Positions 1 to 7,010 of a stretch of DNA of 39,605 nt are shown here, piece by piece (positions within the stretch are counted from its first letter, which is position 1; the number at the start of each line of letters is the position of its first letter). A program made the position numbers and the translations under genes. Source of the DNA: Candidatus Dormiibacterota bacterium (lineage in GTDB: Bacteria; Chloroflexota; Dormibacteria; Aeolococcales; Aeolococcaceae); assembly GCA_003132525.1 (NCBI GenBank), contig PKXZ01000014.1:2764-42368 (forward strand). The letters run 5' to 3'. The notes under the pieces were generated by a model. That model was not told the origin of the DNA, did not search any database, and saw only the letters and a program-made list of their open reading frames with translations.

Positions 1-156
1 CCGCCCCTGTCGCCGCACGCATCCGCCAGGGAAAGCGGCTTATATGTCGCCCGCAGTACCCCGTTTCGGAAAGTTCCGGGGCATACTGCACGCCAAGTCA
101 CGGCACCGCGCCGCTTCATAGCACCGGTTTTCTCCACATCTCAGCACCAGATTTCG

Positions 157-894
157 ATGGCTATACACACACTTCCCGCCGGCTGGTCGCTCCTCGCCAC
201 GCGTCCGCGCGACGAGTTGCATCAGGCACTCCTGACGAGTACGTATGAGCGCTCTTTCGAGGATGTCCCGGTTGACTGGTGGGACGCGTCGATCGACGCT
301 TGGCGGCCCACTTCGATCGTTCGTCTGCTTGGTGGCGTGTGGGACGTGAGTCGTGACGTCGAGGTGCTCGTGCCCGATGAGGGTGGGCCGTCGCCTGCTC
401 GGATCAGCATCGCCCAGGTGCGGCTTTCCCGGCTGCTGACGGCCGGCATCTCGCGGTACTGGGTGGCCCGGTACCAGAAGCTCCTCGTTCTTCGCCTGGT
501 GGAGCAGGCGTCCGTACTCGGCGGCGACCCGGATCCGTTGCGCCGGTTGGCGGCACGCCTCCGACACCAGGAATCGCTCGCGTACGACGTCTGGGCGACG
601 GCGTATTTGACCGGAGCTCGCGACGGCGTCGATTTGCCTCCCGAGGTTCCGCCCGCCACCGATGACAACGGCTGGGAGCCGGCGGGGGATGACGACCCCG
701 CGGCGATCATCCACGCCGCGGTGCGAGTTCTTGCCGCTGATCTGCTGAGGCTGGACGAAGCGCTCGAGGAAGCCGGCGCAACAGCCGCTGAGCGCGCGGC
801 CCATCCGTTGCTCTCCGCGATCACGTCGCTCCTGCTGCGCTCGCCGGCCACGCCGATGGTCAGCCCAGCGGGATCCGATTCTCGCCTGGCCTGA
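157..894 (+). CDS. Hypothetical protein, 245 aa, family not recognised
   Basis: I do not recognise this protein. It appears soluble, with no signal peptide or membrane segment. The N-terminal part is Trp-rich and beta-like (WWDASIDAW near residue 41, and a GGVWDVSRDVEVLVPDEGG stretch near 59). The centre is a basic helical region (RLSRLLTAGISRYWVARYQK), and the C-terminal half is acidic and Ala/Leu-rich helix. Codon use and GC3 fit a real gene, and the long opposite-strand frame over it is a shadow. The ATG at 157 has no convincing Shine-Dalgarno sequence and no -10 box at leaderless distance, so the start is uncertain. Its 3' end overlaps the convergent HATPase gene by 35 bp. Bases 1-156 hold no gene and presumably its promoter. 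Confidence 0.75.
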   Translation: MAIHTLPAGWSLLATRPRDELHQALLTSTYERSFEDVPVDWWDASIDAWRPTSIVRLLGGVWDVSRDVEVLVPDEGGPSPARISIAQVRLSRLLTAGISRYWVARYQKLLVLRLVEQASVLGGDPDPLRRLAARLRHQESLAYDVWATAYLTGARDGVDLPPEVPPATDDNGWEPAGDDDPAAIIHAAVRVLAADLLRLDEALEEAGATAAERAAHPLLSAITSLLLRSPATPMVSPAGSDSRLA

Positions 895-2170
895 GCAGCA
901 CGCGGACCGCCGCGTCGTTGCGGCAGTCATCGCGGACGCGGAGCCAGAGCCGGTCGCCGTCAACCTCGAAGCCGGCACCCGACGGTGCGAGGACGGCGAC
1001 AACCTGCGGATCGATGGCGCCAACGCCGTCGAACGCCGGAACCCCGCCGGCGATGGCGAGGACCGGACGCAACGCCTCCAGCCGCCGTGACCATGCGCCG
1101 ATCGGAATTCTCGGCATCGGCTCCCCGAGCAAGGTTGCCAGCAGCAGGGCCAGCCCTCCGATGTTCGACCGCGCCGGCTCTTCGATGTGGTCCGAGAGTG
1201 CCCGCTCGTGGATGAGTCCGGTGATGACCTCGCGAGCCCGAACCGTGGAGTCGTCCGGGGGCACCGCCACCCAGTGCGCTCGTAGGCCGGCGCGGGCGCT
1301 GAAGCCGCCATCGACAACGATGCATCCCGGCACCGAAGCAGCGGCTGCCTCGATGGTCTCGAGCTTCGTGCCAGACCCGGTCGGGCTGCCCGGAGCCAGT
1401 CCCGTCTCCTCGTCCCAGGAACGCGTCGCACGGGAGACGCGACCGTCACGGACTGCGGCGAGCGGGAGCGCAAGGCGTCGGATGCCGAGCTCGAGCGTGG
1501 CGGCGAGGGCGCCATCGCCGGTCGCTCGGGGCGGATACACCGTCCCGCCGATCGCGTCCGCCGCGATGCGCGCGAAGCCGAGGCCCCACCGGTCGCGCTC
1601 AGCCCTGCGGCGCGCGGTGGCGACCCGGGGCGAGGCGCCCGCGTGACGCCAGACAACCCGAAACGTGGTGCGGTCGACCTCGAGGCGGATGGCGGTGGCC
1701 GCGTCGTGCCGTTCGGCGTTGACCGCGAGCTGGACGAGGACCAACGCCGCAATCTCCGGACCGAGCACGGGACGAGGTGACCCCGCGACCGTGTCGACAC
1801 TCAGGCCGGTGCGCGCGGTGATCCCCGCGCGAGCCAGGTCGACGACGTCGTCGCTCGTGCCCCATCCGCCGGGTTCGCGACCGGCGACAAGCCGCAGCGA
1901 TCCTGCGAGCATGCGAACTCGCTGCGCCTGGGTGCCGGTCAGCCCGAGCGCCGCATCGTCGATCGCGTCGAGGAGCCTGCTGAGCAGCTCGTCGCAGTGC
2001 GCAGAGGCGGGCTGCGTTCGAACCACCAGACGCACGCTGCGCACCGGGTAGGAGACTGCGCCAGGCCCCGGTCCGTCCCATTCCGGGGTTCGCGCGATCA
2101 CAGCTCCTGCGGCGTCCACCAGGGCTGCGGCGAGGGGAAGCTCGGCAATCTCGGCCAGGGTGAGATTCAC
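860..2170 (-). CDS. Atypical histidine-kinase-like HATPase protein
   Basis: A 436-aa soluble protein ending a three-gene signalling operon. The HATPase_c fold lies at about residues 135-232. An N-box-like segment (LAVNAERHDAA, Asn151) is followed by a G-box-like segment (RWGLGFARIAADAIGG, about 194-209). No HisKA H-box is seen upstream; the only nearby His is in an AHCDELL helix at about 57. The C-terminal 200 residues match nothing I know. The frame stays open to 2278, but the GTG at 2170 is preferred because it overlaps the response regulator stop as GTGA, the coupling used throughout this operon. It could be a cytoplasmic sensor kinase or an anti-sigma/phosphatase-type ATPase. The ATPase fold is fairly clear; kinase activity is inferred. 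Confidence 0.75.
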   Translation of the reverse strand: MNLTLAEIAELPLAAALVDAAGAVIARTPEWDGPGPGAVSYPVRSVRLVVRTQPASAHCDELLSRLLDAIDDAALGLTGTQAQRVRMLAGSLRLVAGREPGGWGTSDDVVDLARAGITARTGLSVDTVAGSPRPVLGPEIAALVLVQLAVNAERHDAATAIRLEVDRTTFRVVWRHAGASPRVATARRRAERDRWGLGFARIAADAIGGTVYPPRATGDGALAATLELGIRRLALPLAAVRDGRVSRATRSWDEETGLAPGSPTGSGTKLETIEAAAASVPGCIVVDGGFSARAGLRAHWVAVPPDDSTVRAREVITGLIHERALSDHIEEPARSNIGGLALLLATLLGEPMPRIPIGAWSRRLEALRPVLAIAGGVPAFDGVGAIDPQVVAVLAPSGAGFEVDGDRLWLRVRDDCRNDAAVRVLLRPGENRIPLG

Positions 2171-2838
2171 GCCTCGTCCGAGGGCTGAGCCGCTCCCTCG
2201 GACGCGGTGACGCTCAGCCGGTATTTGCGATTGCCGTGACTCACCAGGCGTACCGCGGAATTGTGCGTGTGCAGCCATTCGCCAAAGCGGCGAACGGCCT
2301 TGGTTGCCGTATCCGAGTGGAACGTCACGATCTCGGGGTGGTGCACCACCAGCCGGATCGCCTCGCGGTGATGGTGCTGGTCGAGGCTTGGCAGATGCAC
2401 GACGACGGTCCCGTCATGGATGCGGAGGTCGCCGACTGTGCGGTCGAGCATTCGGTCGATGCGCTCGAGCAGTGAAGCATCGCCATCGCGCTTGTCATGG
2501 AGCAGCGCGCGGGGATGCGAACGTTGGATCTGGCTGCGGACGTTGAACGCGTCGATGTTCTGCGAGTACACGATCACAGGACATTCGCGGAGCTCGCGCG
2601 CGAGTCGCGAGAGCACATCGCCGCTGCTCGCGCTGCGATCCGGAGCCTTGCCGAGATCCCAGTCGATGATGGCGAGCACCGGCCGGCTCGAGTAGCGGTT
2701 GTTCTCGAGCAGCGAGAGAGCGCGTGATGCGCTGCGCGCCCCGAGTGGATGAAACCGCCTGCGCGCGAAGTGGTCCTGCAGCTCGTCGAGCGTCTCGGCG
2801 TCGTCCTCGAGGATGAGCACCTCCGGGTTCGCTCTCAT
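2167..2838 (-). CDS. Response regulator with C-terminal winged-helix-like domain
   Basis: A 223-aa protein. The N-terminal receiver domain (about 1-125) keeps the phosphorylation chemistry: an acidic EDD pocket at 11-13, the probable phospho-acceptor Asp59 in IIDWDLG, a Ser in VIVYSQN and the conserved Lys116 in HDKRDGD. The C-terminal part (about 130-215) has a beta-hairpin/helix pattern ending in a KYRLSV strand, reminiscent of OmpR-type winged helices but divergent. The start at 2838 is chosen because its ATG overlaps the upstream stop as ATGA; the 13 residues before it in the open frame are unlikely to be translated. The operon order suggests that the downstream HATPase protein phosphorylates it. 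DNA binding is inferred. Confidence 0.82.
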   Translation of the reverse strand: MRANPEVLILEDDAETLDELQDHFARRRFHPLGARSASRALSLLENNRYSSRPVLAIIDWDLGKAPDRSASSGDVLSRLARELRECPVIVYSQNIDAFNVRSQIQRSHPRALLHDKRDGDASLLERIDRMLDRTVGDLRIHDGTVVVHLPSLDQHHHREAIRLVVHHPEIVTFHSDTATKAVRRFGEWLHTHNSAVRLVSHGNRKYRLSVTASEGAAQPSDEA

Positions 2839-3554
2839 CGGGCCGCCCCGACATGGGAACGGACGAGGCGGACGCATGCTCCATCGCGTTGCGCAGACCA
2901 GCCTGCGTTGTGCCGGGCGAGCGCATTCGACACGGCACGGAAGTTGTGCGTGGGGAGCGCGAATCCATGCGGGTACGCCGCAACCAGCGATTCGAGAGTC
3001 GCGCCACGCATCAGCGTGCCGTCATCGAGCTCGACGCCACTGCCGGGCGCCAGGCGCATGCCGCCGACGTCCGCGACGCAGGCTCGCCTCACCGCGTCGA
3101 GCAAGGCGGCGGGCCGGTCGAAGTACCGGGCATGGCCCGGGAGCCCGGCAGCCGGATCGCCGAGCCAGTACGTGAGCACCGGACGGTGACGCAGGACCGA
3201 GGCGAGTGCCGGTGTCAGTGACACGGCGCTGCCGATGACCATCCACGGCCAGGGAATGCACGCGGCCGTGATCTCGTCGGCATCCTCCGAGCGCGCATCG
3301 CGGATGACCGCCATCCCGCCCGGCACCGCGTCATGCACGGCCACGGCGAGTTCGCCGTCGACCGTCACCACGAGGATGGCCCGGCCTCGATCCGGGGCGC
3401 GCACGCCAAGCATCCATGGAGCGTCGGTGACCCCCACGAAGCATCCCTCCCAGCCGGGCCTCACGGGCGAACGCAAGGGTCCGTGCCCGCGACCGGCCAC
3501 AGCCAGTGTAGTGGTGACAGGGGCGGGGCGGGCCGGCGAGGCGGACACGGACAC
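2835..3554 (-). CDS. Degenerate receiver (pseudo-response regulator), first gene of signalling operon
   Basis: A 239-aa protein of no family I can name. Its layout mirrors the response regulator it overlaps: alternating hydrophobic strands and helices over about 50-165, then a DGT strand and a terminal region ending in a VRLV strand like the partner's YRLSV end. The receiver chemistry is missing: the first strand has TVDGE instead of an acidic pair, and the third strand ends in PWPWMVIG with no phospho-Asp. It is therefore read as a phosphorylation-independent pseudo-receiver. The GTG at 3554 is the longest start; the first 20 or so residues are low-complexity and an internal GTG is possible. 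It is coupled by ATGA to the next gene. Confidence 0.6.
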   Translation of the reverse strand: MSVSASPARPAPVTTTLAVAGRGHGPLRSPVRPGWEGCFVGVTDAPWMLGVRAPDRGRAILVVTVDGELAVAVHDAVPGGMAVIRDARSEDADEITAACIPWPWMVIGSAVSLTPALASVLRHRPVLTYWLGDPAAGLPGHARYFDRPAALLDAVRRACVADVGGMRLAPGSGVELDDGTLMRGATLESLVAAYPHGFALPTHNFRAVSNALARHNAGWSAQRDGACVRLVRSHVGAAR

Positions 3555-3631
3555 TCAGTAACCATCGGCCCCGGATCGGGACATTGCGCGGACAGACACA
3601 ACGCCTCGCGACATGGCAGACTGAACGCGGT

Positions 3632-4900
3632 ATGTCGACCTCAGACGCCGGGGAGCCAGCCGCCGATACGGTCCGGCTGGCGCTCAGCGAGATCCTGCAC
3701 CGTCCCCTCGTCGACAGCGCGGGCGGCCGCCTCGGCCGGGTCGATGATGTCATCGCCCGGTTCGCCGAGGGCGGCTACCCTCCGGTGACCGGCCTGGTCG
3801 GGCGGATTGCCGGCCGGAAGCTGTTCATTCCTCGCGACCGCATCGCCGAGATGAAGCCCGGCGGCGTCAAGCTGGCGGGGGAGGACCTCAACCTCGCCCA
3901 CTTCGAGCGTCGCCAGGGAGAGGTCCTGCTCGGCGACGACGTGCTCGGCCGCCGGCTGATCAGCGTTGACGCCGGCAAGCTCGTGGTTGCCCACGACATC
4001 GAGCTGCGGTACCAGGACGCACGGTGGGTCGTCGCGGGCGTCGACACCCGTCCGCGAGGTCTGCGCGGCCGCTTCCTTGGCGGTCGCAACGAGACCCCGG
4101 GCTTCGTCGACTGGGCCGCCGTCGAGCCCTTCGTCGGACACGTTCCCAGCTCGCGACTGCTCATGCCACTCCGCCGTCTGCGTCGCCTCCATCCCGCGCA
4201 GATCGCCGACCTCGTCGAGGCCGCATCGCACGACGAGGGCGAAGAGATCATCTCGGCCGTGCACGGCGATCCAGAGCTCGAGGCCGATGTCTTCGAGGAG
4301 CTGAACACCGAGCACCAGGTTGAGTTTCTTCGCGACAAGTCCGACGCTGAAGCAGCTGCGGTGCTCGCCGAGATGGGTCCGGACGACGCCGCCGACCTGG
4401 TCACCGAGCTCGACCAGCCGCGGCGCGCGCCGATTCTTTCGCTGCTCCCGCCGTCGCAGCAGGCCAAGGTGCGGGCGTTGCTCAGCTATGGACAGAGCAG
4501 CGCGGGTGGGCTGATGAGTCCCGACTTCGTGTCCGTCGCTTCCGATGCGACGGTGGCCGACGCGCTTGCCGCAGCACGCGCCGCGGACGTTCTTCCCCAG
4601 GTCGTCGCTGACGTCTTTCTGCTCGACGACCACCACCTCGCGGGTTCCGTGCCGCTCATCGAGCTGCTTCGCACCGACGGTGCGACCCGGATCTCGGACC
4701 TGGTGGAGCACAGCAATGCGTCAGTGAACGTCGACGACGATTTTCCTGAGGTTGCGCGGCGCATGGCCGATTTCAACCTCACAGTCGTCGCGGTGCTCGA
4801 CGACGACAATCGGGTCGTCGGCGTCATCACCGTTGACGATGTGCTCGAGGCGATGCTGCCCGACTCATGGCGACGTCGCGCGGAGGCGGACGGGGACTGA
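3632..4900 (+). CDS. PRC-barrel / MgtE_N / CBS-pair cytosolic protein
   Basis: A 422-aa soluble protein. Two PRC-barrel-like units (about 10-80 and 88-150) are followed by an MgtE N-terminal superhelical domain (about 180-290, with the DDAADLVTELDQPRR signature) and two CBS repeats (about 290-415, MSPDFVSVASDATVADAL and VVAVLDDDNRVVGVITVDD). In MgtE magnesium channels the same N and CBS domains sense cytosolic Mg2+ and gate the pore, but here the membrane domain is absent. Next to two NRAMP transporters it probably acts as a separate Mg2+/nucleotide-responsive partner; that role is inferred. The ATG at 3632 is chosen because upstream codons are non-conserved; no clear Shine-Dalgarno sequence is seen. 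A strong hairpin follows the stop codon. Confidence 0.88.
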   Translation: MSTSDAGEPAADTVRLALSEILHRPLVDSAGGRLGRVDDVIARFAEGGYPPVTGLVGRIAGRKLFIPRDRIAEMKPGGVKLAGEDLNLAHFERRQGEVLLGDDVLGRRLISVDAGKLVVAHDIELRYQDARWVVAGVDTRPRGLRGRFLGGRNETPGFVDWAAVEPFVGHVPSSRLLMPLRRLRRLHPAQIADLVEAASHDEGEEIISAVHGDPELEADVFEELNTEHQVEFLRDKSDAEAAAVLAEMGPDDAADLVTELDQPRRAPILSLLPPSQQAKVRALLSYGQSSAGGLMSPDFVSVASDATVADALAAARAADVLPQVVADVFLLDDHHLAGSVPLIELLRTDGATRISDLVEHSNASVNVDDDFPEVARRMADFNLTVVAVLDDDNRVVGVITVDDVLEAMLPDSWRRRAEADGD

Positions 4901-4903
4901 CCT

Positions 4904-4919
4904 CGGACCTTCGGGTCCG
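4904..4919 (+). terminator. Stable UUCG-tetraloop hairpin after the MgtE_N/CBS gene
   Basis: A perfect 6-bp stem, CGGACC and GGTCCG, closes a TTCG tetraloop (the extra-stable cUUCGg type) four bases after the stop codon. There is no following T-tract, so it may be a weak terminator or an RNA-stabilising or processing hairpin that separates this gene from the leader starting at about 4924. Confidence 0.45.
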
Positions 4920-4923
4920 CTGC

Positions 4924-5103
4924 GGGTTGTACACTCCAGGTACGGCAACCACTTTCTTTGGGGTGTATTCACTAGTACATGGACGGCGGCGACAGTCCCC
5001 AGTCCCGGCAACTCGCGGGCCCGCCCGTATCGAGGTAGCGACGCACTCGTGACCTCCTGAGCGGTCAGGCCCGCTCAGTCTTGCCGTCATCGACGGTGGG
5101 AGG
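4924..5103 (+). promoter_or_regulatory. Structured leader RNA of NRAMP gene 1 (copy 1 of a duplicated leader), candidate riboswitch
   Basis: It starts at a GGGTTGTACACT block whose TACACT (4930-4935) is a good -10 box, and ends at the GGAGG ribosome-binding site. Visible helices are GAGGT/ACCTC (5032-5036 with 5052-5056, inner CGA/TCG pair); a perfect 8-bp stem CTGAGCGG/CCGCTCAG (5057-5064 with 5071-5078) followed by TCTTG; and CCGTC-ATC-GACGG (5084-5096). GCCGTC at 5083-5088 can instead pair with GACGGC at 4982-4987, so two mutually exclusive folds exist just upstream of the start codon. The element recurs at 6824-7003. Riboswitch function is inferred. I could not align it to the M-box, yybP-ykoY or ydaO consensus from memory. 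Confidence 0.65.
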
Positions 5104-5110
5104 TCCGAAT

Positions 5111-6772
5111 TTGACGAAGGAGAAGGCTCGCAGGACGGCCGCCAAGGTGGCGCCCGCCTCGAAGGCGATGCCCGATGACGCCCATCACGGCGACATCCGC
5201 GGCGCCTTCGGAACCATCGGCGAGCACGATCCCACCGGTGCGCGCACGTTGCGCCGCAGGCTGCTTGCGTTTGCGGCGATCATCGGTCCGGGCCTGATCG
5301 TGATGGTGGGGGACAACGACGCAGGCGGCGTCTCGACGTACGCAGCCGCTGGTCAGGACTACGGAACGAGCTTGCTCTGGACACTGCTGCTGCTCATTCC
5401 CGTGTTGATCGTCAATCAGGAGATGGTGGTTCGCCTCGGCGCGGTTTCCGGCGTAGGACATGGACGGCTCATCTTCGAGCGATTCGGCAAGATCTGGGGT
5501 CGCTTCGCGGTGAGCGATCTCTTCGTCCTCAACTTCCTCACGATCGCAACCGAGTTCATCGGCATATCGCTGGGCGCCCAGTACTTCGGCGTTCCCGCGT
5601 GGGTTGCCGTGCCACTCGCCGGACTCCTGCTCGTCGGCATCACCGTCACCGGTCGTTTCGAGACGTGGGAGCGGCTGATGTTCGTCATCCTCTTCGGCAA
5701 CCTGCTCTGCATCCCGCTGATGTTTCTCTGCCATCCAACCCTTGGTCCCGTGGTCCAGCACTTCGTCATCCCGGGTGTGCAGGGTGGCTTCAAGTCCGAT
5801 GGGGTGCTGCTCATCGTCGCCATCGTCGGAACCACGATCACACCGTGGCAGCTGTTCTTCCAGCAATCCAACGTCGTCGACAAGCGCATCACACCCCGGT
5901 GGATCCCGTACGAGCGCGCGGATACCGTTATGGGTGCTCTGATCGTCGTCATCGGCGCGAGCGCGATCATGATTGCCACGGCCTTCGCCTTCGGTCACAA
6001 CGGTACCGGGGCGGGAAACGTGAATGCGTTCACCAATGCTCACGACCTCGCCAACGAACTGACGTCGCATATCGGTCCGGCGGCCGGCGCGATCTTCTCC
6101 ATCCTGCTCATCGATGCGTCCATCGTCGGAGCGAGCGCGGTGACGCTCTCGACCTCGTACGCGTTCGGCGATACCTTCGGCATCAGGAACTCGCTGCACA
6201 GATCCTGGCGCGAGGCGCGGCAGTTCTATGCGATGTTCACCGGACTGGTGGTTCTGGCGGCTGCTTTCGTCCTCATCCCCGGTATCCCACTCGGTCTGGT
6301 CACGACCGCGGTGCAGGCGCTCGCGGGCGTCATGTTGCCGAGCGCGTGTCTATTCGTCCTGTTCCTGTGCAACGACCGCGATGTGCTCGGACCCTGGGTG
6401 AACCGGCCATGGTTCAACCTGCTTGCGTCGCTGATCTTGGGCGTGCTGCTGATCCTCTCGGTCATCCTCGTGGTATCGACGATCTTCCCGGCCATTGACG
6501 TCGCGCGACTGTTCCTGATCCTCGCCGCTGTCATGGTGGTCGGATTGGCGTTCGCGATCGCAATCAACATTCGAGCCCGCCTGGCGATGCCGCCGGATCC
6601 GCGGATGCAGGAAGATCGAGAGACCTGGCGGATGCCATCCCTCGCCTTGCTCAGTCAGCCCGTGAAGTCGCGCGGTCGCTTGATCGCGCTCTGCACGGTG
6701 CGCGGCTATGCGATCGTCGCGATGGTGAGCCTGCTCATCAAGACAATCCTCACAGCCCACGGCAGTCACTAG
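5111..6772 (+). CDS. NRAMP-family divalent metal transporter, copy 1 (NRMT-like)
   Basis: A 553-aa inner-membrane transporter with about 11 membrane segments and a roughly 50-residue cytoplasmic N-terminus. The first-helix motif that is DPGN in Mn/Fe NRAMPs reads D70-A-G-G, and the sixth-helix MPH motif reads T244-P-W. Loss of the Asn and of the soft Met ligand is what the NRAMP-related magnesium transporter branch shows, so Mg2+ (or another hard cation) is the likely substrate. This is inferred from family knowledge. The start is the TTG at 5111: it aligns exactly with the ATG of the paralogue at 7011 and sits 7 nt after GGAGG. It lies directly after an MgtE_N/CBS sensor gene and its own structured leader. 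Confidence 0.9.
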   Translation: MTKEKARRTAAKVAPASKAMPDDAHHGDIRGAFGTIGEHDPTGARTLRRRLLAFAAIIGPGLIVMVGDNDAGGVSTYAAAGQDYGTSLLWTLLLLIPVLIVNQEMVVRLGAVSGVGHGRLIFERFGKIWGRFAVSDLFVLNFLTIATEFIGISLGAQYFGVPAWVAVPLAGLLLVGITVTGRFETWERLMFVILFGNLLCIPLMFLCHPTLGPVVQHFVIPGVQGGFKSDGVLLIVAIVGTTITPWQLFFQQSNVVDKRITPRWIPYERADTVMGALIVVIGASAIMIATAFAFGHNGTGAGNVNAFTNAHDLANELTSHIGPAAGAIFSILLIDASIVGASAVTLSTSYAFGDTFGIRNSLHRSWREARQFYAMFTGLVVLAAAFVLIPGIPLGLVTTAVQALAGVMLPSACLFVLFLCNDRDVLGPWVNRPWFNLLASLILGVLLILSVILVVSTIFPAIDVARLFLILAAVMVVGLAFAIAINIRARLAMPPDPRMQEDRETWRMPSLALLSQPVKSRGRLIALCTVRGYAIVAMVSLLIKTILTAHGSH

Positions 6773-6823
6773 GAATGGTCGTCACATGAGCGGCTGGGTG
6801 ATGCTCGCAATCCGTTGACGCGA

Positions 6824-7003
6824 GGGTTGTACACTTCGGTCAACGGCAACCACATTCATGGAGTGGAGACACCAGAAACATGGACGGCGGCGAAAGACCC
6901 AAGTCCCGGCGAATCGTGGGTCGGTCCACGTCGAGGTAACGACGCACTCGTGACCTCCTGAGCGGACGGGCCCGCTCAGTCTTGCCGTCATCGACGGCCG
7001 GAG
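6824..7003 (+). promoter_or_regulatory. Structured leader RNA of NRAMP gene 2 (copy 2 of the duplicated leader)
   Basis: Same element as at 4924-5103, with the same length to within one base. Conserved parts are the GGGTTGTACACT promoter block (-10 TACACT, 6830-6835), ACGGCAACCAC, GGACGGCGGCGA, GTCCCGGC, the GAGGT/ACCTC hairpin (6933-6937 with 6953-6957), the 8-bp CTGAGCGG/CCGCTCAG stem (6958-6965 with 6972-6979, loop sequence different) and the CCGTC-ATC-GACGG hairpin (6985-6997). The alternative GACGGC (6883-6888) / GCCGTC (6984-6989) pairing is also retained. A GACCCA/TGGGTC stem (6896-6901 with 6917-6922) is perfect here but imperfect in copy 1. Both copies being kept beside diverging coding sequences suggests function. 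Confidence 0.65.
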
Positions 7004-7010
7004 GTCCGAA

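Noticed and set aside
40-1800. 586-codon minus-strand open frame
   Set aside because: It is an Arg/Ser-rich shadow of the 157-894 gene and the HATPase gene, with no domain and the composition of an antisense frame in GC-rich DNA.
4924-5103. Assignment of the NRAMP leader to the M-box (ykoK), yybP-ykoY or ydaO riboswitch
   Set aside because: A short CGAAAGAC-like match to the M-box occurs in copy 2, but the invariant GUUAGGUGAGGCUCC-type core and the other consensus helices could not be found, so no class is named.
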